Source of the DNA: Bradyrhizobium sp. LLZ17
GTDB taxonomy: Bacteria; Pseudomonadota; Alphaproteobacteria; Rhizobiales; Xanthobacteraceae
Reading direction: 5' to 3'
DNA: 64,000 nt
Assembly: GCF_041200145.1 (NCBI RefSeq)
Contig: NZ_CP165734.1
Location: 5,933,001 to 5,997,000, forward strand
Positions 1 through 8,487 of the stretch are shown piece by piece. The notes beneath the pieces are model-generated. The model was not told where the DNA came from and made no database searches. It was given only the letters and a program-made list of their open reading frames with translations. The position numbers and the translations under genes are program-made. Numbering within the stretch: the stretch's first letter is position 1; each line of letters begins with the position of its first letter.

Positions 1-820
1 GATGGCCGAACAATTCCATGACCGATGCCGGGTCAAGCTGGTCGAGGCCCTCGAACTCCTCGGAATGGATACCGCGGGTGACGAACAGGCAGTCGATGCC
101 GAATTCGCGCGCGCCGGTCAAGTCGGTGCGGACGGAATCGCCGATCGCCAGCACGCGTCGGCGGTCGATCTCGTGACCCTGGCGTTCGCCGGCGAGCGCC
201 ATCGCACGCTCGTAGATCGGCCGGTGCGGCTTGCCGTAGAAGATCACGTCGCCGCCGAGCTCGCGATAGAGCTCAGCGATCGCGCCGGCGCAATAGATCA
301 GCCGGTCCCCGCGCTCCACCACGATGTCGGGGTTGGCGCAGACCAGCGTCAGTCTGCGCTCGCGCGCCTGCAGCAACATGCCGCGATAGTCTTCCGCCGT
401 CTCCGTCTCGTCGTCATAGAGACCGGTGCAGACGATGTAGTCGGCCTCTTCCAGCGGTGCGAGCACCGGGTCGAGACCACGATAGATCGAGTTGTCGCGC
501 TCCGGGCCGAGCCAGAACATTTTCCGGCCAGGATGGTCGGCGACGTAGAGCCGCGTCAGGTCACCGGAGGAGACGATCGCGTCATAGGTCTCGTCGGCGA
601 CGCCGAGCTTGCGCAGCTGCCGCTGCACCGAGTCGGCCGGGCGCGGCGCGTTGGTGATCAGGATCACCGTACCGCCGCGGCTGCGATAGGTGTGCAGCGC
701 CTCGCAGGCCTCTGGAAAGGATTCCAGGCCGTTATGCACCACGCCCCAGATGTCGCTGAGCACGACGTCGACGCTACCCACGAGCTCGCGCAGGCTTTCG
801 GCGAAATGCAGCGCGGTCAT
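1..820 (-). CDS. HAD-superfamily class IIA phosphatase (TIGR01459 type), C-terminus cut by window edge
   Basis: Haloacid-dehalogenase-type hydrolase, probably acting on small phosphorylated metabolites in the cytoplasm; substrate unknown. The protein starts MTALHFAESLRELVGS. HAD motif I is seen as LSDIWGVVHNG, motif II as VILITNAPRP, motif III as the lysine of YGKPHRPIYERA, and motif IV as AIGDSVRTDL. The cap position is class IIA (NagD-like). The stop codon lies left of the window. It follows the EAL gene by 15 bp on the same strand, so co-transcription is likely. In Rhizobiales this family usually sits just upstream of ribF and ileS, which would lie off the left edge (inference). Confidence 0.85.
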   Translation of the reverse strand, partial: MTALHFAESLRELVGSVDVVLSDIWGVVHNGLESFPEACEALHTYRSRGGTVILITNAPRPADSVQRQLRKLGVADETYDAIVSSGDLTRLYVADHPGRKMFWLGPERDNSIYRGLDPVLAPLEEADYIVCTGLYDDETETAEDYRGMLLQARERRLTLVCANPDIVVERGDRLIYCAGAIAELYRELGGDVIFYGKPHRPIYERAMALAGERQGHEIDRRRVLAIGDSVRTDLTGAREFGIDCLFVTRGIHSEEFEGLDQLDPASVMELFGH

Positions 821-835
821 GATGCGCGCGGCCGA

Positions 836-2299
836 TCAGACGCGGCGCGCGAGCGCCGCGTTGCCCGTGATGCGCGGTGGGGAAGACGCGGTAGAGCTCG
901 CGCCCGAGGGTGTGCCGGAGCCATTGGGTCCCTGAGTGTCCTGCGCCTGGGTCGGCGAGGTCCCGCCGGTAGCAGATGCCCCCTCCGGCCGCAATGGCCG
1001 GGGAGGCGCGAACAGAAAGCCCTGGCCGAACCGGACGTCAAAGTCGAGCAGATCGACCACGGCGCGCTCGCCCTCGATCCGTTCCGCGATCAGGTCGATG
1101 CCGAAGCGACCGAGCAGGTCGGACAGATCTGACGGGTGAATGTCGGAGGTCGATGCCTGCCTCGGATCGAGCAGGAGGGAGGCCGGCACCTTGATGAAGC
1201 GCACGCCGCGATCGGCGAGCTCGCGCGGCTCGATGCGCAGGTCCGTGACGTGGTCCATCGAGAAGCGGAAGCCGCGCTGCGCGAGCGCGGCAAGATTCTC
1301 GGTCTCGGCCGGGCCAAGATTGCGGAAGGTGGACTGCTTGAACTCCAGCACCAGCGACGGCGCCAACGCCCGGTTGGCTTCGAGGAAGTCCAGGCATTGC
1401 GCGAACGTGGTTGAGTTGCCGAGCGTGGAGGCCGCGACGTTGCAGAACACGCCGACATCCTTGTTGCGCACCATCAGGCGGCGCAGCACCTGCACACAGC
1501 GCAGCATCACCATGTTGTCGACGCGCCCGATCAGGCCGGAGGCTTCGGCGACGCTGATGAACTCCTCGGCGGCGATCAGCTGGTCGCGCTCGTCGCGCAC
1601 CCGCGTCACCGCCTCGTAGAACCGCACCTTGCGCTGCGGCAGCGTCACCATCGGCTGGAGGAAGATGTCGATGCGGTTTTCGTCAATGGCATTGCGCAGC
1701 GTGGCCAGCATCTGGGTCGGGTTGCGTGCGCCGGCGGCCTGGATCATCGGTGTGGGCGCGGGCCGCGGCGCCGCCGGGAGCGGGGGCGGTGCAACCGGGC
1801 GTTCCTCGGGCATTGCGATCAGATCAACCGGCCCCTTCGGTTCCTGCTTTGCGGCCGCAGCCGGGGCAGGAGAAGTGGCAGGAGAGGGTGTCCCATCCGC
1901 CAGCAGATCCTCATGGACCGACACGGTGGCGGCGAGCTGCCGGACCAACCCGCTGAGCTCGTTGATCTCACCGACCACCGACTGGATGCGGTCGGAGTTG
2001 GTCGAATTGGACGAAGCGACGCGGCCTTCGACCGCCGCGAGCCGGCGGCCGAACTCGGCCACCTGGCGGGCGAGGTCGGCGGTGCCGCGCGACAGATCGG
2101 CGATCTGGCCGCCCACGTCGCTGCGGTCGCGCAGCCGCATCGATACCGCGTTGTAGAGGATCAGGAAAGTCAGCGCGGTCAGCGCCACGATCGCGGATTC
2201 GGTTCCGCTGATCCCGGCGACCGAGTAGAGCACGAGCCCGAGCGAGGCCGCGACCAGGACCATGCAGATGGCGATGAAGATCGTCGAGATGCAGATCAT
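836..2299 (-). CDS. Membrane-anchored coiled-coil protein with degenerate EAL domain (TipF-like)
   Basis: A 487-residue protein with two N-terminal membrane segments (about 5-27 and 35-52), a predicted coiled coil (about 60-130), a Pro/Ala-rich linker (140-190) and a C-terminal EAL fold (about 200-450). The EAL signature reads YEAV (228-231), so the leucine is lost; the usual metal-ligand motifs are altered too (NVAAS, EFKQS, and MDHVTD in place of DDFGTG). K370 in IKVP remains. Catalysis of c-di-GMP hydrolysis is therefore unlikely. The two-TM, coiled-coil, inactive-EAL layout matches Caulobacter TipF, a c-di-GMP effector for polar flagellum assembly; orthology is inferred from architecture only. 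The ATG has a weak GAGG 13 nt upstream. Confidence 0.8.
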   Translation of the reverse strand: MICISTIFIAICMVLVAASLGLVLYSVAGISGTESAIVALTALTFLILYNAVSMRLRDRSDVGGQIADLSRGTADLARQVAEFGRRLAAVEGRVASSNSTNSDRIQSVVGEINELSGLVRQLAATVSVHEDLLADGTPSPATSPAPAAAAKQEPKGPVDLIAMPEERPVAPPPLPAAPRPAPTPMIQAAGARNPTQMLATLRNAIDENRIDIFLQPMVTLPQRKVRFYEAVTRVRDERDQLIAAEEFISVAEASGLIGRVDNMVMLRCVQVLRRLMVRNKDVGVFCNVAASTLGNSTTFAQCLDFLEANRALAPSLVLEFKQSTFRNLGPAETENLAALAQRGFRFSMDHVTDLRIEPRELADRGVRFIKVPASLLLDPRQASTSDIHPSDLSDLLGRFGIDLIAERIEGERAVVDLLDFDVRFGQGFLFAPPRPLRPEGASATGGTSPTQAQDTQGPNGSGTPSGASSTASSPPRITGNAALARRV

Positions 2300-2439
2300 G
2301 CCGCGCGTTACGCCTCAAGAGCTGGCTGCCTCACCGGGAAAACACGGGTCGTTGTCCGAACTCGTCGCGCCCATGCTCGCCCAAGCCGCATCACCGTAAC
2401 ATCATTGTTGATTCGAGGGGATAGGGGCTGGTTCGGATC

Positions 2440-3984
2440 TCAACTCAGGCCAGCGCGGCGAAAGCCCTCGAGGTAATGCTCGCGATCGGCAGCGAGCCTG
2501 ATCGGCATGAACTCGGCGATCCAGGCCAGCGAGACGTTCGGCTGGGCGCGGCGCAGTTCCTTCAAGGCGACGCTGGCGACCTCGCCGTGACCCGCCATGG
2601 CGGCCGCCGCGGTCAGCACCCGGTGCGCTCCGACGAAGTCACTGCGCTGGCGCAAGGCCTCCTGCGCGAGCCGGATCGCCTCCTCGTAATCGCTGCCGAG
2701 GAAGCGGGCATAGGCGGCGATGCCGAAATAGACGGGGGCATAGGGGTCGCGTGGGCTGAGCCGGATCGCCCGGCGCGCGGCCTCGTCGGCGTCCCGCCAG
2801 CGGCCGCAATAGCCCAGCGCCAGTCCATGATAGCCCTGCGCCAGAGCAAAGTTCGGATTGAGCCGGAGCGCGGTCTCGAACTCGGCGAGCGAGTCGTCGA
2901 AACGGCGCGCGAACAGATTGACGTGGCCGAGCGCGTTGTGCGCCCAGGCATCCTCGTCGTCGGCGCGGATCGCGGCGCGCGCCGCCCGTTCGGCGACGGA
3001 TATGGCGCTGGCCATCTCCATCCAGCCCATATGCGCCGCGAACATGTAGCTGGTGCCGAGCAGCCCGAGCGCCTTGCCGTAGTTCGGATCGAGCGCGATG
3101 GCCTTTTCGAGCAGGGCTTGCGCCACGACATGGTCCTGCCGCGTCACGCGCCAGTAATGCGAGAGCGCGCGCATCAAGAGATCCCAGGCGTCCATGCTGT
3201 CGGGCGGCTTGCGCTGGGCGCGAAAATTCTCGGCCGCATAGAGCTGCGGCTCGATCGCGGCGACGATCGCCTCCGTGATCTCGTCCTGCACCGCGAAGAC
3301 GTCGGCGAGCTTGCGGTCGTAACGTTCGGCCCAGAGATGGCTGCCGGTAGCGACGTCATTGAGCTGCGCGGTGATGCGGACGCGGTCGCCGTCCTTGCGG
3401 ACGCTGCCCTCGACGACATAGCGCACGCCGAGCTGTTCCGCGACCTCACGCAAATGAACCGTGCGACCCTTGTAGATGAAGGACGAGTTGCGCGCGATGA
3501 CGAAGAACCAGCGCAGTTTCGACAGCGCCGTGATGATGTCCTCGCTGATCCCGTCGGAGAAATAGTCCTGTTCGGCCTCGCCGCTCATATTGGTGAAGGG
3601 CAGCACGGCGATCGCGGGGCGATCGGGCAGCGGCAATCCCGCCGTCGCCGCCGCAGTCGGCCCCGCGGCGCCGGACAGCTCCGTGATCGCGCCGACGAAG
3701 CGCACGCCCTTCCGCGCGACGGTGCGGATCAGCCGCTGCTCCTCGCCGGAGTCGCCGACGGCGCGCCGCGCCGCGTTGATCCGGCTGGTCAGCGTCGATT
3801 CCGAGACGACGCGGCCGTTCCAGATCGCATCCAGCATATTGTCCCGCGTCACCACGCGCTCGCGGTTGCGGACCAGATACAGCAGGAGATCGAACACCTG
3901 GGGCTCGAGCGCGACGAGCGTGTCCGCCCGCCGCAATTCGCGGCGCTCGGGATCGAGCACGAAATCCTCGAATTGAAACGGCAC
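2440..3984 (-). CDS. Winged-helix / TolB-like / TPR regulator
   Basis: Predicted 514-residue regulator. An OmpR/PhoB-type winged helix fills about residues 1-95 (EPQVFDLLLYLVRNRERVV, then a recognition helix near STLTSRINAARRAVGD). A TolB-like domain follows, containing FTNMSGEAEQDYFSDGISED and VRYVVEGSVRKDGDRVRI. The C-terminal half carries tetratricopeptide-like helices (DPNYGKALGLLG, NPNFALAQGYHGLALG). I placed the start at a GTG (VPFQFEDFVL) because it opens the family domain and has GAGG upstream; a TTG at 4047 would add 21 poorly conserved residues. Such proteins are common in Bradyrhizobium beside adenylate-cyclase genes; the target is unknown. It is divergent from the methyltransferase at 4106. 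Confidence 0.85.
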   Translation of the reverse strand: MPFQFEDFVLDPERRELRRADTLVALEPQVFDLLLYLVRNRERVVTRDNMLDAIWNGRVVSESTLTSRINAARRAVGDSGEEQRLIRTVARKGVRFVGAITELSGAAGPTAAATAGLPLPDRPAIAVLPFTNMSGEAEQDYFSDGISEDIITALSKLRWFFVIARNSSFIYKGRTVHLREVAEQLGVRYVVEGSVRKDGDRVRITAQLNDVATGSHLWAERYDRKLADVFAVQDEITEAIVAAIEPQLYAAENFRAQRKPPDSMDAWDLLMRALSHYWRVTRQDHVVAQALLEKAIALDPNYGKALGLLGTSYMFAAHMGWMEMASAISVAERAARAAIRADDEDAWAHNALGHVNLFARRFDDSLAEFETALRLNPNFALAQGYHGLALGYCGRWRDADEAARRAIRLSPRDPYAPVYFGIAAYARFLGSDYEEAIRLAQEALRQRSDFVGAHRVLTAAAAMAGHGEVASVALKELRRAQPNVSLAWIAEFMPIRLAADREHYLEGFRRAGLS

Positions 3985-4105
3985 GCTGCGCCTCGGCTTA
4001 CGCCCGAAAATCAAGGTGATCTGAACGTAAAATAGCGCCGCTCTCAAGGCCAGCGAGCCGCATGCGCCTTATCGTCCCGGCGTTCTTCAACCACAGGAGA
4101 TTGCC

Positions 4106-4948
4106 ATGTCGACATCCGCAGCGCTCAGCACGCCAGCCGCCGCCCACCCCGATCTTGCCGCCGTCAAGCACCGTCAGCAGGGCGCTTGGTCGTCCGGCGA
4201 CTATGCGGTGGTCGGCACCACCTTGCAGATCGTCGGCGAGCAGCTCTGCGAGGCGCTCGATCTGCGCGCCGGCAGCAAGGTGCTGGATGTTGCGGCCGGC
4301 AACGGCAATGCGACGCTGGCTGCGGCCCGGCGCTGGTGCGATGTCACCTCCACGGACTACGTGCCGGCGCTGCTCAAACGCGGGCGCGAGCGGGCCGCCG
4401 CGGAGCATTTGACGGTCGAATTCCGCGAAGCGGATGCCGAGGCACTGCCGTTCGCGGATGCAAGCTACGACGTCGTGCTCTCGACCTTCGGCGTGATGTT
4501 CACGCCGGACCAGGACAAGGCCGCGTCCGAGCTTGCGCGGGTCTGCAGGTCCGGCGGCAAGATCGGCCTCGCCAACTGGACGCCGCAGGGTTTCATCGGC
4601 CAGCTGTTCAAGACCATCGGCAAGCACCTGCCGCCGCCCGCGGGTGTGAAGTCGCCGGCGCTGTGGGGCACCCCGGCCCGGCTTCAGGAGATGTTCGGCG
4701 CTCAGGCGTCGGAGATCGCCGCCGAGCCGCGCATGTTCGTGTTCCGCTATCGCTCGCCGGAACACTGGCTGGAGGTCTTCAAGTCATACTACGGACCGAT
4801 GCTGAAAGCCTTCGCCGCACTGGACGAGACGGCGCAGGCCGCACTGCGCCGCGATCTCATGGCGTTGCTCGGCGAGTTCAACCATGCTGACGACGGCACG
4901 GTGGTCGTGCATGGCGAATATCTGGAAGTGGTGATCAGCAAGCGCTGA
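4106..4948 (+). CDS. Class I SAM-dependent methyltransferase (UbiE/COQ5-like)
   Basis: A 280-residue Rossmann-fold methyltransferase. The SAM-binding motif I is VLDVAAGNGNATLAAA, and the acidic residue after strand 2 is in TSTDYVPALL. Motif II region reads EALPFADASYDVVLSTFGVM and motif III region RSGGKIGLANWTP. The N-terminal segment VKHRQQGAWSSGDYAVVG is typical of a proteobacterial family acting on small molecules; the substrate cannot be told from sequence. The ATG is preceded by AGGAGATTGCC. The gene stands alone, with the BrkB gene converging on its 3' end. Confidence 0.85.
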   Translation: MSTSAALSTPAAAHPDLAAVKHRQQGAWSSGDYAVVGTTLQIVGEQLCEALDLRAGSKVLDVAAGNGNATLAAARRWCDVTSTDYVPALLKRGRERAAAEHLTVEFREADAEALPFADASYDVVLSTFGVMFTPDQDKAASELARVCRSGGKIGLANWTPQGFIGQLFKTIGKHLPPPAGVKSPALWGTPARLQEMFGAQASEIAAEPRMFVFRYRSPEHWLEVFKSYYGPMLKAFAALDETAQAALRRDLMALLGEFNHADDGTVVVHGEYLEVVISKR

Positions 4949-4997
4949 ATTACGGCCCAGACGCGGTCGAGCCGGCGCTCGGCCTGACCGCGAGCCG

Positions 4998-6128
4998 TCA
5001 GAATGGCGCGTTGGCCCCCACCGTGTCGGCCGAGACGGCGTCGCGACTGCCGAGCGGTTTCGGCCGCCCGGTGGTGGTGTCCCGCAGGGTTTGCCGTTCG
5101 ATCTCCGAGTTCAGCTCGGCCCCGAACATGATCACGATCGCCGACACCCACATCCACATCATCAGGCCGATCGCCGCGCCGAGCGAGCCATAGGTCGCGC
5201 TGTAATTGGCGAACTTCGACAGATACAAGGACAGTAGCGCCGAGCCGGCGATCCAGAGGATGGCGGCCGTTACCGCGCCGAGGCTCAGCCATTGCCAGCG
5301 CGGCGCATCCCGGCTGGGCGCGAAGCGGTAGAGGATCGCAAGCGCCACAAGGAGAATGACGAACAGCACCGGCCATCGTGCGAGAGCGACGATCAGCTTG
5401 CTTTCGGGAGCCATGCCGAGATGATCGAGCGCGAGCGGGAAGGCGACCACGGTCCCGACCATCAGCAGCAGCGCCAGGATCCCGCCGACCGTGAAGGCCA
5501 GCGACACCAGGTTCAGGCGGATGAAGCTGCGCTTTTCACGCTCCTCGTAAGCCACGTTGAGCGCGTCGAAGATGGATTTGACGCCGGCATTGGCGCTCCA
5601 GATCGCAAACACAAGGCCGAACAGGAAGGTGGCTCCGAGTGCCGTATGGCCTTTGGACACCACGCGGGCGACCTGGTCCTGGATGATCTGGAACGTTCCC
5701 TGGGGCAGCATCATCGCTAGGGTCTGCAGGTTGCCGGCAATCGTCGAGGGATTGGCGAACAGGCCATAGAACGAGACGAGCGCGGTGATCGCCGGAAAGA
5801 TCGCCAGCAACCCGAAGAAGACGACGCCGCCCGCGGTTGCGAGCAGGCGATCTTCATCGACGCGCTGATAAGTGCGCCAGAAAATATCCTTCCAGCCGGC
5901 CCAGGGAATTGCGAACGGATTATTGGAACGACGGCCACGTCCGGGCTGCGCGGCCGCACGCCCCGCGCTGGTCTCCGGCGAATTCGCCTCATTGTTGCGG
6001 TGGTCTTGCGGAGGCGCCGACTGGATCGAGCCGGAGTCCTTGAGATACCGTTCCGCGCTCAGCACGAACACGGCAGTGGCCGCCATCAGCAGCCAGCTGT
6101 CGAGTTGCTCGGAGCGCCGCGCGGGCAT
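4998..6128 (-). CDS. YihY/BrkB family inner-membrane protein
   Basis: A 376-residue polytopic membrane protein of the YihY/BrkB family (old name ribonuclease BN; not an RNase). The family core starts with FWRTYQRVDEDRLLATAGGV and runs through about six hydrophobic segments to GLMMWMWVSAIVIMFGAELN. An extra N-terminal region of about 75 residues holds one further hydrophobic stretch (SWLLMAATAVFVL). The ATG at 6128 overlaps the stop codon of the upstream Holin-X gene as TGATG, so the two are probably translated together; a GTG lies one codon earlier. The function of the family is unproven. Confidence 0.9.
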   Translation of the reverse strand: MPARRSEQLDSWLLMAATAVFVLSAERYLKDSGSIQSAPPQDHRNNEANSPETSAGRAAAQPGRGRRSNNPFAIPWAGWKDIFWRTYQRVDEDRLLATAGGVVFFGLLAIFPAITALVSFYGLFANPSTIAGNLQTLAMMLPQGTFQIIQDQVARVVSKGHTALGATFLFGLVFAIWSANAGVKSIFDALNVAYEEREKRSFIRLNLVSLAFTVGGILALLLMVGTVVAFPLALDHLGMAPESKLIVALARWPVLFVILLVALAILYRFAPSRDAPRWQWLSLGAVTAAILWIAGSALLSLYLSKFANYSATYGSLGAAIGLMMWMWVSAIVIMFGAELNSEIERQTLRDTTTGRPKPLGSRDAVSADTVGANAPF

Positions 6129-6715
6129 CACGAGTCCAATCCGTGCCGGTGCCGCCTTCGGCGCGCCGCGGTGAGCCCCAGGACGCCTATTGCTGCGAGC
6201 ATCAGGCCAAGCTGCACCGGCCGGTTGGTGCGGATGGAGCGGGACTTGCTGCCATTGCCGCGTTCGCCCGGCGCGAGCGGCACGAGGGGAATGGTTGTCG
6301 CGACCTCCTTGACCGCGTCCTTGACGGTTCCGCGCGGGATGCGCGGGGTCGCGATAGCCACGCGCAGCCGGCTGGTGAGCGGCACGATTGGCTTCGTCTT
6401 ACGCTTCATCTGAGCCATGGCAATGCCGGCGCAGACGGCGGCCAGCACCAACAGCACCGCCCCGACGGCTCCCAAGCCCCAAAATTGTCCGTAAGCGATC
6501 GCGACCCACCGGTACAGCGCGATCAGGCCGACAAAGAAGGCGGCGACCACGAAAAGTCCCGCGACTGCAAATAGCCCGGCGGCAACCGCATACGACGTCA
6601 CGCGCCCGGTGGCCTCGTTGGTGCGATCTCGCACATAGGACCGCGTGGCGCGTTTGAGATGGTTGAGCTTGAGCGCCATGCCGGCGCGCAGCAATTCGCC
6701 CGATGGCGCGAGCAT
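6128..6715 (-). CDS. Holin-X / phage-holin superfamily III-like membrane protein
   Basis: A 195-residue protein with an amphipathic N-terminal half (LLRAGMALKLNHLKRATRSY), a tight pair of membrane helices (AVAAGLFAVAGLFVVAAFF and GLGAVGAVLLVLAAVCAGIA), a basic loop, and a C-terminal hydrophobic helix (GLMLAAIGVLGLTAA) ending in an Arg/His-rich tail. This matches the DUF1469/Holin-X type of chromosomal protein often paired with BrkB. Start chosen at ATG 6715 because GGAGGA sits 6 nt upstream. Nothing suggests a prophage; lysis activity should not be assumed. Confidence 0.75.
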   Translation of the reverse strand: MLAPSGELLRAGMALKLNHLKRATRSYVRDRTNEATGRVTSYAVAAGLFAVAGLFVVAAFFVGLIALYRWVAIAYGQFWGLGAVGAVLLVLAAVCAGIAMAQMKRKTKPIVPLTSRLRVAIATPRIPRGTVKDAVKEVATTIPLVPLAPGERGNGSKSRSIRTNRPVQLGLMLAAIGVLGLTAARRRRHRHGLDS

Positions 6716-6804
6716 GCGGACATCCTCCGAGAACGAGACATTCGTCGGAGGATGAACGTGGCCGAATTTGACTTGTTCCGAGGAGTCGTGCCCGTCGTCA
6801 CCGA

Positions 6805-7764
6805 TCAGCGGAGATCGGCGGCGGCGATCCAGAACACCTCGCCCTCGGACTCCTCGGTGTCGAGCCAGAGCAGCGGCAGTTCCGGAAAGGCCTCCTCGAC
6901 GAGTCCGCGGCCGCGGCCGATCTCGCAGAGCAGGCCGCCGTCCGGCGTGAGATGGTCGGGCGCATCGCGCAGGATGCGGCGCACCACGTCGAGGCCGTCG
7001 GGGCCGCCGTCGAAGGCGAGCTTCGGCTCGGCCCGGCATTCCGGCGGCAGCGCCGCCATGCCTTCGGCATCGACGTAAGGCGGATTGGTGATGATCAGAT
7101 CGTATTTATTGTCGCCGAGCGGGGTAAAGAGATCGCCGCGATGGAGGGTGATGTGCTCGCCGAGCCCGTGCTCGCTGACATTGCGTGCGGCCACGTCGAG
7201 CGCACCCTTGGAGACATCGACGGCATCGACCGCGGCGTTCGGGAAATGATGCGCGGCGAGGATCGCGAGGCATCCCGATCCCGTGCAGAGATCGAGCACA
7301 CGCTCGACGGCGGAGGGATCGTCGATCAGCGAGCCCGCCTCGCCGTCACCGCCGAAATGCGACTCCAGGAGCTCGCCAATGAAGGAGCGCGGCACGATGA
7401 CGCGCTCGTCGACATAGAAGGGGAGGCCGCGCATGTAGATCTTGTTGACGAGATAGGCGGCCGGTTTGCGCGTGGCGACGCGCTTATGGACGAGATCGAC
7501 GATGAGCTTGCCTTCCGCTGCTGTGACGCGGGCGTGCGCGAAGGCCTCGAACTGGTCGGGATGCAGATGCAGGGCCTCGCAAACCAGGAAGGCCGCTTCA
7601 GCGACCGGATCCGTGGTGCCGTGCGCGAACGCAAGCTTGGCCTCGATGAAGCGGCTGACCGCATAGCGGACGAAATCGAGCAGCGTGAGAAGCTCGGCAC
7701 GGCCTACTTTGGCGCGTTTTGGCGCGGCGCGGCTGCGCGCTGTCTTTTTCAAAGCTTTTGCCAT
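6805..7764 (-). CDS. prmB: 50S ribosomal protein L3 glutamine methyltransferase
   Basis: A 319-residue N5-glutamine methyltransferase. Motif I is VLDLCTGSGCLAILAA and the catalytic motif is ITNPPY. The N-terminal helical substrate domain (YAVSRFIEAKLAFAHGTTDP) and the segment YVDERVIVPRSFIGELLE separate PrmB (acts on L3) from PrmC (acts on release factors). It starts at ATG 7764, whose A is the last base of the moaE stop codon. An Arg/Lys-rich leader of about 20 residues precedes the conserved core. It is the last gene of the uvrC-pgsA-moaD-moaE-prmB run. Confidence 0.92.
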   Translation of the reverse strand: MAKALKKTARSRAAPKRAKVGRAELLTLLDFVRYAVSRFIEAKLAFAHGTTDPVAEAAFLVCEALHLHPDQFEAFAHARVTAAEGKLIVDLVHKRVATRKPAAYLVNKIYMRGLPFYVDERVIVPRSFIGELLESHFGGDGEAGSLIDDPSAVERVLDLCTGSGCLAILAAHHFPNAAVDAVDVSKGALDVAARNVSEHGLGEHITLHRGDLFTPLGDNKYDLIITNPPYVDAEGMAALPPECRAEPKLAFDGGPDGLDVVRRILRDAPDHLTPDGGLLCEIGRGRGLVEEAFPELPLLWLDTEESEGEVFWIAAADLR

Positions 7765-8231
7765 CAAGATCGGGTCCAGCGTGCGGCGGCCTCGTCGTCG
7801 CGGGCCTCGGCCTCGACCCAGCCGGTGCCGGTGGCGCTCTCTTCCTTCTTCCAGAATGGCGCGCTGGTCTTGAGGTAATCCATCAGGAACTCGGCCGCCT
7901 CGAACGCTGCCCGGCGGTGCTGCGAGGCAGTCAGCACCAGCACGATGTTCTGGCCGGGCATGAATCGCCCGACGCGGTGAATGATCGTGACGCCGTTGAG
8001 CGGCCAGCGCGAAATGGCCTCGTCGACATGCCGTTTGATCTCGTCTTCGGCCATGCCCGGATAATGCTCGAGCGTCAGCGCTGATATGTTCGCGCTGTCC
8101 TCGTCGGCGCGGCAGATCCCGGAGAAGCTCACGACGGCGCCGATGTCGGTGCGGCTTTCGGTCAGGCTCGCGATCTCGCGCGCGATGTCGAAATCGTCTT
8201 CCTGGATGCGGATGGTGGCAGGGCCGCTCAT
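7764..8231 (-). CDS. moaE: Molybdopterin synthase catalytic subunit
   Basis: The 155-residue MoaE subunit inserts the two sulfurs into precursor Z (cPMP) to make molybdopterin, using thiocarboxylated MoaD. Family marks: GAVVSFSGICR, LEHYPGMAE, IIHRVGRFMPGQNIVLVL, the catalytic-lysine region APFWKKE, and the R-rich QHRRAAFEAAEFLMDYLK. The start was taken at ATG 8231 (MSGPATIRI), preceded by TAGGTG; a GTG four codons upstream would overlap the moaD stop. It lies immediately after moaD. Confidence 0.95.
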   Translation of the reverse strand: MSGPATIRIQEDDFDIAREIASLTESRTDIGAVVSFSGICRADEDSANISALTLEHYPGMAEDEIKRHVDEAISRWPLNGVTIIHRVGRFMPGQNIVLVLTASQHRRAAFEAAEFLMDYLKTSAPFWKKEESATGTGWVEAEARDDEAAARWTRS

Positions 8232-8235
8232 GCAC

Positions 8236-8487
8236 CTAGCCACCGGTCATGGGCGGGAAGAACGCGATCTCGCGGGCGCCGGCGATCGCGGCGTCCGACT
8301 TGACGTGGGTATGGTCGATCGCGGCACGGATCACCTTCGGCTTTTCGAACGCATAGGCGTAGGCTTCGCTACGTCCGGACAGCCAGACGATCAGCTCCTC
8401 CACGGTGCGGACGCTTCCCGGCGGCTCGATGGTCTCCTCGGCCTTGCCGACGCGCTCGCGCACCCAGGCGAAATATTTCAGCTTCAT
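8236..8487 (-). CDS. moaD: Molybdopterin synthase sulfur-carrier subunit
   Basis: An 83-residue ubiquitin-like sulfur carrier. It begins MKLKYFAWVRERVGKAEE and ends in the diagnostic Gly-Gly tail (FFPPMTGG) that is adenylated and thiocarboxylated before donating sulfur to MoaE. Its ATG overlaps the pgsA stop codon (8484-8487), so translation is likely coupled to pgsA. Confidence 0.95.
   Translation of the reverse strand: MKLKYFAWVRERVGKAEETIEPPGSVRTVEELIVWLSGRSEAYAYAFEKPKVIRAAIDHTHVKSDAAIAGAREIAFFPPMTGG

Noticed and set aside
2476..4035. A 519-codon plus-strand open frame
   Set aside because: Antisense to the winged-helix/TPR regulator, which has clear domains; the plus-strand product has none.
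4998..6131. BrkB gene as ribonuclease BN
   Set aside because: That old annotation was an error for this family; the protein is a multi-span membrane protein with no nuclease motif.
6128..6715. Holin-X gene considered as prophage evidence
   Set aside because: No phage structural, integrase or lysin gene is near; the pairing with BrkB is a common chromosomal arrangement.
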